Source: Pelagimonas sp.
GTDB lineage: Bacteria > Pseudomonadota > Alphaproteobacteria > Rhodobacterales > Rhodobacteraceae
Direction: 5' to 3'
Assembly (NCBI GenBank): GCA_025210265.1
Contig: JAOASD010000004.1
Coordinates: 310,001 to 374,000, forward strand
DNA: 64,000 bases
Position 1 is the first letter of the stretch. Every line of letters starts with the position of its first letter. The translations under genes were made by a program, and so were the position numbers. Below the pieces are notes generated by a model. It did no database searches. It saw only the letters and a program-made list of their open reading frames with translations, and was not told where the DNA came from. This document shows positions 25,357 through 33,935 of the stretch, piece after piece.

Positions 25357-26118
25357 CTACATCTCGCCCCCGGCGATCTCGATCGCCTGACCGTTCATGC
25401 TGCCGGAATTGGGGCCGCAGAGGAACAGCGCCGCTTCGGCGACCTCTTCTGGTGTGATCAGCCGACCATGCGGGTTGGCCCCAACCACGATCTTGATCGC
25501 CGCGTCGCGGGACATCCCGGTCCGCTCCATGATGCGGTCAATATTCTGCGGCACAATATCGGTGTCCACATAGGCCGGGCACAGCGCGTTGAACGTCAGG
25601 CCCGACCCCAGATAATCCGCTGCCAGCCCGCGGATCAGCCCGATCATCGCGTGTTTCGAGGCGGTGTAGCAGGGGGCACCCTTCAGCCCTTTGACCCCGG
25701 CAATGGAGCTGACGGCAATGACGCGCCCCCAATCGGTGCCGCGCATACTGCGCAGCGACTCGCGGATGGTCAGAAAGGCCCCGTCCAGATTGGTGGCCAT
25801 CATATTGCGCCAGAACGCCATGTCTGTCTTGTGCAAGGCGCGGCCTTCGGCCACCCCGGCATTGGGGACACAGATTTGGATCGGACCGCGTGCGGTGACA
25901 GCGCCGGCGATTCCCTCTGTGACCGATGTTTCATCCTGCACATCCATCACCAGCGGATGAATGCGGTCGCTTTGCGCGGCCTCCAGCGGCGCGGCACGGC
26001 GTCCGGTGATTGTGACCTGTGCGCCCTGATCCGCCAGAGCCCGCGCGATGGCCAGCCCGATGCCCGTGCCGCCGCCGGTGACGATGGCGTGTTTGCCGTT
26101 CAGATGTGTCATGTTCAT
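25357..26118 (-). CDS. SDR family oxidoreductase (3-hydroxybutyrate dehydrogenase-like)
   Basis: 253-residue short-chain dehydrogenase. The NAD-binding TGGGTGIGLAIARAL, NAG, catalytic Ser (AVSSIAGVKG) and Y-x-x-x-K (CYTASKHAMIGL) are in place. CPAYVDTDIVPQNIDRI... resembles D-3-hydroxybutyrate dehydrogenases, but the precise substrate is inferred only. The start at 26118 follows GGAGGAGAGCAGCCC. A second ATG two codons later is possible. It is divergent from the MBL-fold gene, with 131 bp between them. Confidence 0.85.
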   Translation of the reverse strand: MNMTHLNGKHAIVTGGGTGIGLAIARALADQGAQVTITGRRAAPLEAAQSDRIHPLVMDVQDETSVTEGIAGAVTARGPIQICVPNAGVAEGRALHKTDMAFWRNMMATNLDGAFLTIRESLRSMRGTDWGRVIAVSSIAGVKGLKGAPCYTASKHAMIGLIRGLAADYLGSGLTFNALCPAYVDTDIVPQNIDRIMERTGMSRDAAIKIVVGANPHGRLITPEEVAEAALFLCGPNSGSMNGQAIEIAGGEM

Positions 26119-26202
26119 GGGCTGCTCTCCTCCTCCGTTTGGAGCAGGGTAACCTGTCAGGAAGCCGAGGCAACAGGGCCCTAACGGCATCTTGGCTTTC
26201 TC

Positions 26203-26228
26203 ATTCACTCATGCGAATATATTCTTAA
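26203..26228. promoter_or_regulatory. ATTC/GAAT inverted-repeat operator candidate
   Basis: ATTC-N8-GAAT overlaps a perfect GAATATATTC palindrome (26215-26224), 25 bp before the MBL-fold start and in the divergent gap with the SDR gene. AT-rich ATTC/GAAT dyads are typical of ArsR-family sulfur regulators (BigR/SqrR type). No such regulator gene is in the window, so the assignment is inference. Confidence 0.4.
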
Positions 26229-26249
26229 GTGTAGTGAGGAGGCTTCTAA

Positions 26250-27200
26250 ATGACACGGGTTCTATCCACGGTGGCCCTGATGATCGCGGCAGGCGCGGCT
26301 CAGGCCAGCGAAGACATTGCGGATATGTATCCGCAGTCCGAACTTTACAGCAAACCGGTGGAATTTGTCCCCGGCGTCTATTCCGCCATCGGGGCGACCG
26401 CGCCGCCGACCTATGAAAATTCCGGCCATAACAACAACCTGTCCTTTGTTGTCACCGGGGATGGGGTGGTTGTGGTGAATGCCGGGGCCAGTGCGCGCCT
26501 GGCCGCTGCGCTGCACGCCGAAATCAAGGCCGTGACCGATCAGCCGGTTAAGCTGGTGATCAACGAGAATGGCCAGGGTCATGCTATGCTGGGCAATTCC
26601 TACTGGGCCGATCTGGGGGTCGATATCCTCGCCCATGAGGACGCGATTCATGAAGGCGCGGAAGAGGGCGATTTCATCCTGCAGGGGATGGAACGCTATA
26701 ACAAAGACAAGGCCGAAGGCACGCGGCTGGTGGTTGCCAACCTGTCCTTTTCGGATCGCTATGATTTTGAAATGGGGGGCATGACGTTTGAAGTGCTGCA
26801 TCTTGGCGCGGCGCATGGGCCGGGGGATACACAGGTCTGGCTGCCCCAGCTGTCGACGGTGATTGCCGGAGACATTGCGTTTCATGAACGAATGCCTCCG
26901 ATCTTTGAAGGGGCCTGCACCAGCTGCTGGATAGAAACCTTTGAAGGCCCGTTTACGGATCTGGGTGCGACCTATGTGATTCCGGGCCATGGCCACCCGA
27001 CCAATATGGATGTGGTGACAGTGGGAACGACGGGCTATCTGCGCGACCTGCGTGAAAAGATCGGAGCCCATATCGACGAAGGCGGGGATCTGAGCGGGGC
27101 CTATTACGTGGATCAATCCGCCTGGACGCATCTGGACACGTTCGAGGAACTCGCCACCAAAAACGCCGGCCGCGTTTTTGAAGAGATGGAGTGGGAATAA
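26250..27200 (+). CDS. MBL-fold metallo-hydrolase-like protein with altered metal motif
   Basis: 316 residues with a signal peptide (VALMIAAGAAQASED). The fold is recognisable from VVTGDGVVVVNAGASARLAAALHAEI, LHLGAAHGPGDTQVWLPQLSTVIAGDIAF (His and Asp ligands) and VIPGHGHPTNMDVV. The usual HxHxDH at the first metal site is replaced by ENGQGH (residues 106-111), keeping only the last His. The protein may bind one metal or act differently from beta-lactamase-type enzymes. Similar exported proteins occur in sulfur-oxidation (SoxH-like) contexts. It is preceded by GAGGAG and followed by hairpin repeats that overlap its stop codon. Confidence 0.8.
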   Translation: MTRVLSTVALMIAAGAAQASEDIADMYPQSELYSKPVEFVPGVYSAIGATAPPTYENSGHNNNLSFVVTGDGVVVVNAGASARLAAALHAEIKAVTDQPVKLVINENGQGHAMLGNSYWADLGVDILAHEDAIHEGAEEGDFILQGMERYNKDKAEGTRLVVANLSFSDRYDFEMGGMTFEVLHLGAAHGPGDTQVWLPQLSTVIAGDIAFHERMPPIFEGACTSCWIETFEGPFTDLGATYVIPGHGHPTNMDVVTVGTTGYLRDLREKIGAHIDEGGDLSGAYYVDQSAWTHLDTFEELATKNAGRVFEEMEWE

Positions 27201-27223
27201 CGCTGCGCAGGCAGCGTTATTCC
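27194..27223. terminator. Perfect 13-bp stem-loop over the MBL-fold gene stop
   Basis: GGAATAACGCTGC (27194-27206) pairs perfectly with GCAGCGTTATTCC (27211-27223) around GCAG. The TAA stop is inside the left arm. It probably terminates or stabilises the transcript end. Confidence 0.6.
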
Positions 27224-27391
27224 GGCGGGAAAGCGGTCTTTTTGGTACAAAAAGATCCGCACCCGCACCCATCCACTCTGGACGCTGTCCTCTCCTGCTG
27301 CGCAGGCAGCGTTATTCCGGCGGGAAAGCGGTCTTTTGGGTACAAAAAAGATCCGCCCCCGCCCCCGACCATTCTGGACGCCGGCCCCTCC
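27202..27391. repeat. Tandem duplication of a 95-bp hairpin unit
   Basis: Two head-to-tail copies (27202-27296 and 27297-27391). Each begins GCTGCGCAGGCAGCGTTATTCC and contains GCGGTCTTTTnGGTACAAAAA(A)GATCCGC, which can fold into a second stem-loop. This accounts for most of the 333-bp gap between the MBL-fold and methyltransferase-like genes. No ORF is supported inside it. Confidence 0.75.
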
Positions 27392-27400
27392 GCCCGCGCC

Positions 27401-27423
27401 CAAATTTCTTTCAAAGAAATTTG
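27401..27423. repeat. Palindrome CAAATTTCTTT-C-AAAGAAATTTG
   Basis: Perfect 11-bp arms around a single C, directly after the tandem repeat. It looks like a REP-type or protein-binding palindrome. Confidence 0.55.
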
Positions 27424-27533
27424 CCCCGCCCGTGACCATCTGTCTCTGCTGCTTTGGCCTTGGCTCTCTTGGCGGGGTCTCTGCCGCAGCTTACATGCGA
27501 TATTGCCCATAAAGACTGCGCAGGAGCCCCATC

Positions 27534-28016
27534 ATGTGGAAATGGATCGACATTCCCCCGGTCTGGTTGATCGGCTCGCTTTGCCTTGCCTGGTGGCAAA
27601 AGACGCATCACGCCATGGGATTGAATTTTGGTCCTGTGGTGGCCGATCTGATTGGCGGCCTGCTGGTCGGAGGTGGTGTGATCCTGATGGCGCTGGCCGT
27701 GCATGAAATGCGGCGTCAACGCACCACGGTCATTCCGCATCAGGAGGCAGGCCGGCTCGTCACCAGCGGTATTTTCAAACGCACCCGCAACCCGATTTAT
27801 CTGGGGGATGCCATGGTTCTGGCAGGCATGATTCTGTATTGGGATGCCGTGCTGGCACTGCCCCTGATCCCGCTGTTTGTCTGGGTGCTTGAGACCCGCT
27901 TTATCCTACCCGAAGAGGATCGCCTGCGACGCAAGTTCCGCATGGGCTTTGCCAAATATGAACGCGACACCGGGCGGTGGGTGACGGTCAAGGCAGCGGA
28001 CAAACCCTCGGGTTAG
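27534..28016 (+). CDS. Isoprenylcysteine carboxyl methyltransferase-like membrane protein
   Basis: 160 residues with four hydrophobic segments. The C-terminal half has RNPIYLGDAMVLAG and LPEEDRLRRKFRMGFAKYERDTGRW, the signature of the ICMT/PEMT (NnrU-like) membrane methyltransferase superfamily, where these residues bind S-adenosylmethionine. The substrate in bacteria is unknown. It lies between the MBL-fold and rhodanese genes, an association also seen in sulfur-metabolism loci. The start at 27534 follows GGAGCC. Confidence 0.75.
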   Translation: MWKWIDIPPVWLIGSLCLAWWQKTHHAMGLNFGPVVADLIGGLLVGGGVILMALAVHEMRRQRTTVIPHQEAGRLVTSGIFKRTRNPIYLGDAMVLAGMILYWDAVLALPLIPLFVWVLETRFILPEEDRLRRKFRMGFAKYERDTGRWVTVKAADKPSG

Positions 28017-28027
28017 GCGCTGTGGGC

Positions 28028-28543
28028 CTATGGCAGCAGGGCGGCTCGTGCGGCGGCCATGTTTCCCGCTGTCCCTGCGTAAATCGGCAGGCCGCGCGTC
28101 AGCCAGCCAGGGCCGTTGCGCCCGCCGACCATGCCTTCGCGCACATCAACCAGCCCCGGAAATCCCTGTTTCGCCAAAACGCTGGTCACATGTCCGGTGC
28201 GATTCCCGGTGCGACAGATCAGCGCCAGAGCTTTGTCCGGGTTGGTCTGCCGCAGCGTGATCAGGTCGCTCACGAAGCTGTCAGATGTCATGTCCAGCCC
28301 CACCGCCCCCTCGGCCACGCCGGTCTGAGCCCATTCTTCGGGGCGGCGAATATCTATCAAAAGGATCGTGCCTGCGCGGCGGGCAGACAGGGCTTCGGGC
28401 GCGCTCATCACGGCGACGGTGGTGCCTGATTGCGTGTCGGACTGGGCCAGAACCGGCGTGTACAGGCCGCAAAAGGCGATCATTGCGCCTAGAAAACCCC
28501 GCCGCGAGGCGATTTTGACAGCAGAGGTGACAACGGGTCGCAT
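28028..28543 (-). CDS. Exported rhodanese-like protein
   Basis: 171 residues. The N-terminus has a Tat-like signal (SRRGFLGAMIAFCGLYTPVLA). The rhodanese domain follows with ILLIDIRRPEEWAQTGVAEGAVGLDM and the active-site loop ALICRTGNRTGH (Cys about residue 110), where the persulfide would form. It likely handles sulfane sulfur in the periplasm. It is convergent with the methyltransferase-like gene, whose stop is 11 bp away. Its upstream region has an ATTCAA direct repeat. Confidence 0.85.
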   Translation of the reverse strand: MRPVVTSAVKIASRRGFLGAMIAFCGLYTPVLAQSDTQSGTTVAVMSAPEALSARRAGTILLIDIRRPEEWAQTGVAEGAVGLDMTSDSFVSDLITLRQTNPDKALALICRTGNRTGHVTSVLAKQGFPGLVDVREGMVGGRNGPGWLTRGLPIYAGTAGNMAAARAALLP

Positions 28544-28870
28544 AAGGGGGGCTCCGGCTTTGATCCTGTTGCGGATTGTTTATTCAAATATTCAAAACTA
28601 TGCAATCATATCAGCCAGATGCCGCCCGGTTTCCTCACACGCAGCTGTGATTCATCCTGGGCTTTACATTGGGCAGGTCGGTGCAGGGGTGCGCAAGTTT
28701 GTTGCCGACGCAGCGTCTGTTCCGCAATAAACCATAGTGTGGGTTTAACTTTTGGCAGGTCTGTGATTTACAGCACGCGCTGTTTGTCGCTGCAGCGGTC
28801 AGACCTGTGACCAGAATGCGAATTAACGCCTCTTCAGGGGCGTAGGAATACCTGACGAAAGGGGATAACC
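28544..28870. other. Divergent intergenic region, rhodanese/pntA
   Basis: 327 bp without a supported gene. Near the rhodanese start, ATTCAAATATTCAAA (28582-28596) is a direct repeat resembling the operator-like sequence upstream of the MBL-fold gene. AGGTCTG (28757-28763) and CAGACCT (28800-28806) form an inverted repeat, and ACGCC/GGCGT (28826-28843) a small hairpin, just before the pntA ribosome-binding site AAAGGGG. Confidence 0.5.
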
Positions 28871-30445
28871 GTGAGAATTGGTACGCCAAGTGAGGTCGAA
28901 AAGGGCGAAAATCGCGTTGCGATGACGCCGGATTCGGCCCGTCAGCTGCAAAAGCTGGGCTATGAGTGTGCGATCGAGAAGGGCGCGGGCAAACCCGCCG
29001 GTTTCTCGGATGCAGATTATGAGGCCGCGGGGGTCGCGATCATCGACACCGCCGAGGCCCTGTGGGCAGATGTGGACATTATTGCAAAGGTCCGCATTCC
29101 CACGACAAGCGAATTGGATCGGCTGACCGCCGACAAGACGCTGATCACCTTCTTTAATCCGGGCGGCAACGAAGCCGGTCTGGAACAGGCCAAATCCAAA
29201 GGCGCGAATGTGATCGCCATGGAAATGGTGCCGCGTATTTCGCGCGCGCAGAAAATGGACGCGCTGTCGTCCATGGCCAATATTGCGGGCTACCGCGCCG
29301 TGATCGAGGCAGGCAACAACTTTGGCCGCTTCTTCACTGGGCAGGTGACCGCTGCGGGCAAGGTGCCCCCGGCCAAGGTGCTGGTTGTCGGTGCTGGTGT
29401 GGCCGGTCTGGCCGCCATCGGGACCTCGACCAGCCTGGGTGCGATCACCCTGGCCTTTGACGTGCGCCCCGAAGTGGCAGAGCAGGTCGAATCCATGGGC
29501 GCTGAATTTGTCTATCTGGATTTCGAAGAAGAGCAGCAGGATGGCGCGTCCACCGGCGGCTATGCGTCGGTCCAGTCCGAGGAATTCCGCAACGCGCAGC
29601 TGGCCAAGTTCCGTGAACTGGCCCCCGAGGTGGACATTGTCATCACCACCGCGCTGATTCCCAACCGCGAAGCACCCGAGCTGTGGACCAAGGACATGGT
29701 CGACGCGATGAAGCCGGGCTCGGTCATTGTTGACCTCGCGGCGGAAAAGGGCGGCAACTGCAAACTGACCGTCGCAGACGAGAAAATCGTAACCGAGAAT
29801 GGCGTGACCATCATCGGCTATACCGATTTCCCCTCGCGCATGGCGACCCAGGCCTCGACCCTGTACGCGACCAACATCCGTCACATGATGACTGACCTGA
29901 CCCCGGAAAAGGACGGTCAGATCAATCACGACATGGAAGACGACGTGATCCGTGGCGCCACCGTCACCTATCAGGGCGAGATCACCTTCCCGCCGCCGCC
30001 GCCCAAGGTGCAGGCCATCGCGGCCAAGCCCAAAGCGGCCGAGCCAGAGCTGACACCGGAAGAAAAGCGCGCCGCCGAAGTGGCCGCGTTCAAGGCGCAG
30101 ACCAAACAGCAGGTCACTCTGCTGGGTGTCATGGCCGTGCTGATCCTGGGTGTGGGTCTGATTGCGCCCGCCAGCTTCATGCAGCACTTTATCGTGTTTG
30201 TGCTGTCGGTCTTTGTTGGCTTCCAGGTGATCTGGGGCGTTGCGCATTCGCTGCACACGCCGCTGATGGCTGTGACCAACGCGATTTCCTCCATCATCAT
30301 TCTCGGCGCGCTGATGCAGATCGGTTCGGGTGGCGGGTTCCTGGTGGTGCTCCTTGCTGCCATCTCGGTCTTCTTTGCCGGGATCAACATTTTTGGCGGC
30401 TTCCTCGTGACACGGCGGATGCTCGCCATGTTCCAGAAATCCTAA
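28871..30445 (+). CDS. pntA: Proton-translocating NAD(P) transhydrogenase, subunit alpha
   Basis: 524 residues starting with GTG. The soluble NAD(H)-binding domain I has MRIGTPSEVEKGENRVAMTP, VLVVGAGVAGLAAIGTSTSLGA and TTALIPNREAPELW; the C-terminal 130 residues form four membrane helices after a Glu/Ala-rich linker. The enzyme couples hydride transfer between NADH and NADP+ to proton translocation across the inner membrane. AAAGGGG precedes the start. It is followed at 13 bp by pntB. Confidence 0.95.
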   Translation: MRIGTPSEVEKGENRVAMTPDSARQLQKLGYECAIEKGAGKPAGFSDADYEAAGVAIIDTAEALWADVDIIAKVRIPTTSELDRLTADKTLITFFNPGGNEAGLEQAKSKGANVIAMEMVPRISRAQKMDALSSMANIAGYRAVIEAGNNFGRFFTGQVTAAGKVPPAKVLVVGAGVAGLAAIGTSTSLGAITLAFDVRPEVAEQVESMGAEFVYLDFEEEQQDGASTGGYASVQSEEFRNAQLAKFRELAPEVDIVITTALIPNREAPELWTKDMVDAMKPGSVIVDLAAEKGGNCKLTVADEKIVTENGVTIIGYTDFPSRMATQASTLYATNIRHMMTDLTPEKDGQINHDMEDDVIRGATVTYQGEITFPPPPPKVQAIAAKPKAAEPELTPEEKRAAEVAAFKAQTKQQVTLLGVMAVLILGVGLIAPASFMQHFIVFVLSVFVGFQVIWGVAHSLHTPLMAVTNAISSIIILGALMQIGSGGGFLVVLLAAISVFFAGINIFGGFLVTRRMLAMFQKS

Positions 30446-30458
30446 GGAGTAGAGGATC

Positions 30459-31892
30459 ATGGAATACGGATTTACCACGGCGGCCTATGTGGTCGCGGCT
30501 GTTCTCTTCATCCTTTCCCTGGGTGGCCTGAGCGGTCAGGAAAGCGCAAAGCGCGCTGTCTGGTATGGCATTGTCGGCATGGCGCTGGCGGTGTTTGCAA
30601 CGCTGATCGGCCCCGGTTCGGGCCTGTGGATCCTGTCGATCATCCTGATCGCGGGTGGTGGTGTCATCGGCTATCTGCTGGCCTCCAAGGTCGAAATGAC
30701 CCAGATGCCGGAACTGGTGGCGGGTATGCACGCGCTGGTCGGTCTGGCGGCTGTGTTTGTCGGCTATAACGCGGAACTGGTCATGAACGCGGTTCAGGGG
30801 CTGGACGCGGCTGGTGTTGAGGCGCTGAAAGGCTTCTCCTCTAAAGTGGCGCATAAAACCCCGGTCGAAATCGGCATCCTGAAGGTCGAAGTCTTCCTGG
30901 GTGTGTTCATCGGCGCCGTCACCTTTACCGGTTCGGTTGTGGCCTATGGCAAACTGGCGGGTAAACTGACCTCGGCGGCGACCAAGCTGCCCGGCGGTCA
31001 CATGCTGAACGCGGGCGCGGCGATCCTGTCGCTGATCCTGCTGCTGATCTACATGAACACCGGTGGCGGCTGGACGCTGCTGCTGATGTCGGTGCTGGCC
31101 TTCTTTATCGGCTATCACCTGATCATGGGCATCGGTGGCGCGGACATGCCGGTGGTTGTGTCCATGCTGAACAGCTATTCCGGCTGGGCCGCGGCTGCGA
31201 TCGGTTTCTCGCTTGGCAACGACCTGCTGATCGTTGTGGGTGCGCTGGTTGGCTCCTCCGGTGCGATCCTGTCTTACATCATGTGTAAGGCGATGAACCG
31301 GTCGTTCGTTTCGGTTATTCTGGGCGGCTTTGGCGGCGCAGCAGGTCCGGCGATGGAAGTCGAAGGCGAACAGGTTGCGATCGACGCAGACGGTGTTGCC
31401 ACCGCTCTGGAAGAGGCCGACAGCATCGTGATCATCCCCGGTTACGGCATGGCCGTGGCTCAGGCGCAGCAGAACGTGGCTGAGCTGACCACCCGTCTGC
31501 GCGCCAAGGGTAAGGAAGTGCGTTTCGCGATCCACCCGGTTGCGGGTCGTCTGCCCGGTCACATGAACGTGCTGCTGGCCGAAGCCAAAGTGCCCTATGA
31601 CATCGTGCTGGAGATGGACGAGATCAATGATGACTTCCCGGAAACGGATGTGGCCATCGTGATCGGCTCCAACGACATCGTGAACCCTGCCGCACAGGAA
31701 GACCCCAACAGCCCCATCGCCGGCATGCCGGTTCTGGAATGCTGGAAGGCCAAGCAGGTCTTTGTCTCCAAGCGTGGTCAGGGCACCGGGTACTCGGGCA
31801 TCGAAAACCCGCTGTTCTACAAAGAAAACACCCGCATGTATTATGGCGACGCCAAGCAGTCGCTGGGTGAGCTGCTGAACCGCATCTCCTGA
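30459..31892 (+). CDS. pntB: Proton-translocating NAD(P) transhydrogenase, subunit beta
   Basis: 477 residues. Eight to nine membrane helices (domain II) are followed by the NADP-binding domain III with [45 protein letters not shown] and [28 protein letters not shown]. It forms the proton channel and NADP(H) site with PntA. The length is typical. A terminator follows the stop. Confidence 0.95.
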   Translation: MEYGFTTAAYVVAAVLFILSLGGLSGQESAKRAVWYGIVGMALAVFATLIGPGSGLWILSIILIAGGGVIGYLLASKVEMTQMPELVAGMHALVGLAAVFVGYNAELVMNAVQGLDAAGVEALKGFSSKVAHKTPVEIGILKVEVFLGVFIGAVTFTGSVVAYGKLAGKLTSAATKLPGGHMLNAGAAILSLILLLIYMNTGGGWTLLLMSVLAFFIGYHLIMGIGGADMPVVVSMLNSYSGWAAAAIGFSLGNDLLIVVGALVGSSGAILSYIMCKAMNRSFVSVILGGFGGAAGPAMEVEGEQVAIDADGVATALEEADSIVIIPGYGMAVAQAQQNVAELTTRLRAKGKEVRFAIHPVAGRLPGHMNVLLAEAKVPYDIVLEMDEINDDFPETDVAIVIGSNDIVNPAAQEDPNSPIAGMPVLECWKAKQVFVSKRGQGTGYSGIENPLFYKENTRMYYGDAKQSLGELLNRIS

Positions 31893-31913
31893 TCGGAACC
31901 TCTGTGAAACGGG

Positions 31914-31944
31914 AAGGGGCGTCGCATCTGCGGCGCCCTTTTCG
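31914..31944 (+). terminator. Terminator of pntAB
   Basis: AAGGGGCGTCGC pairs with GCGGCGCCCTT with one bulge, followed by TTT, about 20 bp after the pntB stop. Confidence 0.75.
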
Positions 31945-31974
31945 TGTTTGTGCTCAGGGGGCTGTAGGGCCGGG

Positions 31975-32487
31975 TCAGACCGTTTCTGAGCAGGCTTTGT
32001 TGCGTTGGATCATTGCGGCAAGTGTCGTATCACCAGCGCCCACAGCGGCGAGGGCCTCGGTTTCGCTGCGGCAAACCGTGACCTGTAGCCCGGCCTGCGC
32101 GTCAACAAGGCTTTGGAACATGCGGGCCATGCCATAGCTCATGTCGACCGGGGCGTAGATCACCAGATGCAGCCCATGCGCACAGTAAAAATCGGCCACA
32201 CGCGCGGCCAGCCGCCGCATCTGGTCAAAATCCAGATCAAACCGGTCCACATGCTGCAGGTCAATCAGCTTGGTCCGCTTTCTGGTTGCGGCAAACCTGT
32301 GGCGAAACTGACGAAAGCCCCGCAAGAGCGGGTCCAGCTGCGCGGTGCCAAGGCTTTGGATCAGCCAGATGTCAGGGTCTTGCAGGGACAGGGGCAACAG
32401 CGTGAAAGGGGCATCGGAACGCGCCCCCCTCAGGCTGGTCGCAAGAGGGCGATCACGATTTAAAAGCCCGCGCTGCGAAGATGTCAT
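31975..32487 (-). CDS. STAS/SpoIIAA-like protein, function unknown
   Basis: 170 residues, soluble. The C-terminal half (LVIYAPVDMSYGMARMFQSLVD...VTVCRSETEALAAVG) resembles the SpoIIAA-like/STAS fold found in many short proteobacterial proteins, with a beta strand, the xYGMARMFQ helix and a final helix. The N-terminal half is basic and not recognised. It is convergent with pntB. Its promoter region holds the palindrome GGTATTTTAAAAATACC (32539-32555). Confidence 0.6.
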   Translation of the reverse strand: MTSSQRGLLNRDRPLATSLRGARSDAPFTLLPLSLQDPDIWLIQSLGTAQLDPLLRGFRQFRHRFAATRKRTKLIDLQHVDRFDLDFDQMRRLAARVADFYCAHGLHLVIYAPVDMSYGMARMFQSLVDAQAGLQVTVCRSETEALAAVGAGDTTLAAMIQRNKACSETV

Positions 32488-32538
32488 ATCATGAACCAGA
32501 CGGCAGGGCGCAAAAAAAAACCAAATGCGCCATAAAGG

Positions 32539-32555
32539 GGTATTTTAAAAATACC
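32539..32555. promoter_or_regulatory. AT-rich palindrome upstream of the STAS-like gene
   Basis: GGTATTTT-A-AAAATACC is a perfect dyad about 55 bp upstream of the minus-strand start at 32487; possible operator. Confidence 0.35.
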
Positions 32556-32656
32556 ATATTCACCCTAAACGGGTCAATCAGTCTGGAATATCGTGTCAAA
32601 GGCGGGTTTTGTTGCCGCCCCTGACAGGCGCTCAATTCCGGGAATTGCGCCTGAGC

Positions 32657-33868
32657 CTAGATCAACTCTGTCTTGATCCGGGCCCCTTGTTCCAAGGTGC
32701 GATGCACAGGACATTTATCAGCGATCTCCAGCAGGCGCTGACGCTGCGTTGCATCCAAAGGACCACATAGCGTGATTTGCCGGGTGAACTGATCAATCCG
32801 CGTGGCATTGCCCGTGGCGGCATCCTGCGCGTGCAGCTTGTCATGGCTGACATCGACCAGCACATGCTCTAGCGGCCAGCCCTTGCGTCGTGCATACATA
32901 CGGATCGTCATCGAGGTACAGGCCCCCAGACCCGCCGCCAGAAACCCATAGGGCGACATGCCGCGATTGGTGCCGCCATAGGCCAGCGGTTCATCCGCAA
33001 GCGCGTGGTGATGCGGCCCGTTCTGCACATCCTGCAGGAACCCGGCAGGATCGGCCTCGGACACCCGTGTGATGCCTTCGGGCGCACCGGGCGGCGGGGC
33101 CGGAGGCGTCAGCGTCAGATAGCGCCCGGCCCAGGCGGTGATCACCTCGGCGGCATATTCGGCGTCCTCGGGACGGGTGATCAGATGGTCAGCATTGTCC
33201 AGCGTGACAAAACTTTTGGGATGTTTGGCAGCGGTGAAGATCCGCGTGGCGTTGTCGATGGACACAATGTCATCCAGCGGCGCGTGCATCACCAGCAGCG
33301 CCCGTTTCAGCCCGCCAATATCATCGGTCAGATCCGTGTCCAGCACATCGCGGACAAAATCCCGGCCAATGGTGATCGGACGCCCGCCCAGATTGACCTC
33401 TGCATGGCCCTTTTCTTCGATCTCATCCAGCGATCCGGCAAAGTTATGGGTCACATGGCCGGGATCAAACGGCGCGCCCAATGTCGCCACGGCGCGCACC
33501 GTGGGGATCTGTCCTGCGGCCTTCAGCACCGCCGCGCCGCCCAGCGAATGCCCGATCAACAGATCCGGCGCCATGCCGCGCGCGTTCAGATGTTCAGCCG
33601 CAGCCAGCAGATCCTGCACATTCGACGCAAAGCTGGTCGCGCCAAATTCGCCCTCGGAATGGCCCAGCCCGGTGAAATCAAACCGCAGCACCGCGATCCC
33701 CATCGCCGCCAGCCGGGCCGAGATCCGCCGCGCGGCAGGAATGTCCTTTGAGCAGGAAAAGCAATGGGCAAACAGCGCGGTGGCCAGATGCGGCCCCTCG
33801 GGCAGATCCAGCCGGGCGGAAAGGTCGTGACCGGCATGGCCGGCAAAGCTGAGGCGTTCTGTGGGCAT
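32657..33868 (-). CDS. Bifunctional alpha/beta hydrolase - OsmC family protein
   Basis: 403-residue fusion. Residues 1-250 are an alpha/beta hydrolase with the oxyanion HCFSCSKD, nucleophile elbow LIGHSLGGAA (Ser near 110), and acid and histidine in HAPLDDIVS and NADHLI. Residues 270-403 are OsmC-like: YGFLAAGLGACTSMTIRMYARRKGW supplies one redox Cys and ADKCPVHRTLEQG the other. OsmC domains reduce organic hydroperoxides. This fusion is known in proteobacteria. Start at 33868; upstream codons are not family-like. Its TAG stop lies in CTAGGCTCAG, which matches the MITE terminus. Confidence 0.88.
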   Translation of the reverse strand: MPTERLSFAGHAGHDLSARLDLPEGPHLATALFAHCFSCSKDIPAARRISARLAAMGIAVLRFDFTGLGHSEGEFGATSFASNVQDLLAAAEHLNARGMAPDLLIGHSLGGAAVLKAAGQIPTVRAVATLGAPFDPGHVTHNFAGSLDEIEEKGHAEVNLGGRPITIGRDFVRDVLDTDLTDDIGGLKRALLVMHAPLDDIVSIDNATRIFTAAKHPKSFVTLDNADHLITRPEDAEYAAEVITAWAGRYLTLTPPAPPPGAPEGITRVSEADPAGFLQDVQNGPHHHALADEPLAYGGTNRGMSPYGFLAAGLGACTSMTIRMYARRKGWPLEHVLVDVSHDKLHAQDAATGNATRIDQFTRQITLCGPLDATQRQRLLEIADKCPVHRTLEQGARIKTELI

Positions 33869-33935
33869 GGGGGCAGGCTTTGTGTTAAGGGCATTGTAAC
33901 TTGTGGTCTGTCCTAAAGCTGAGGGCAGAGTAGGC

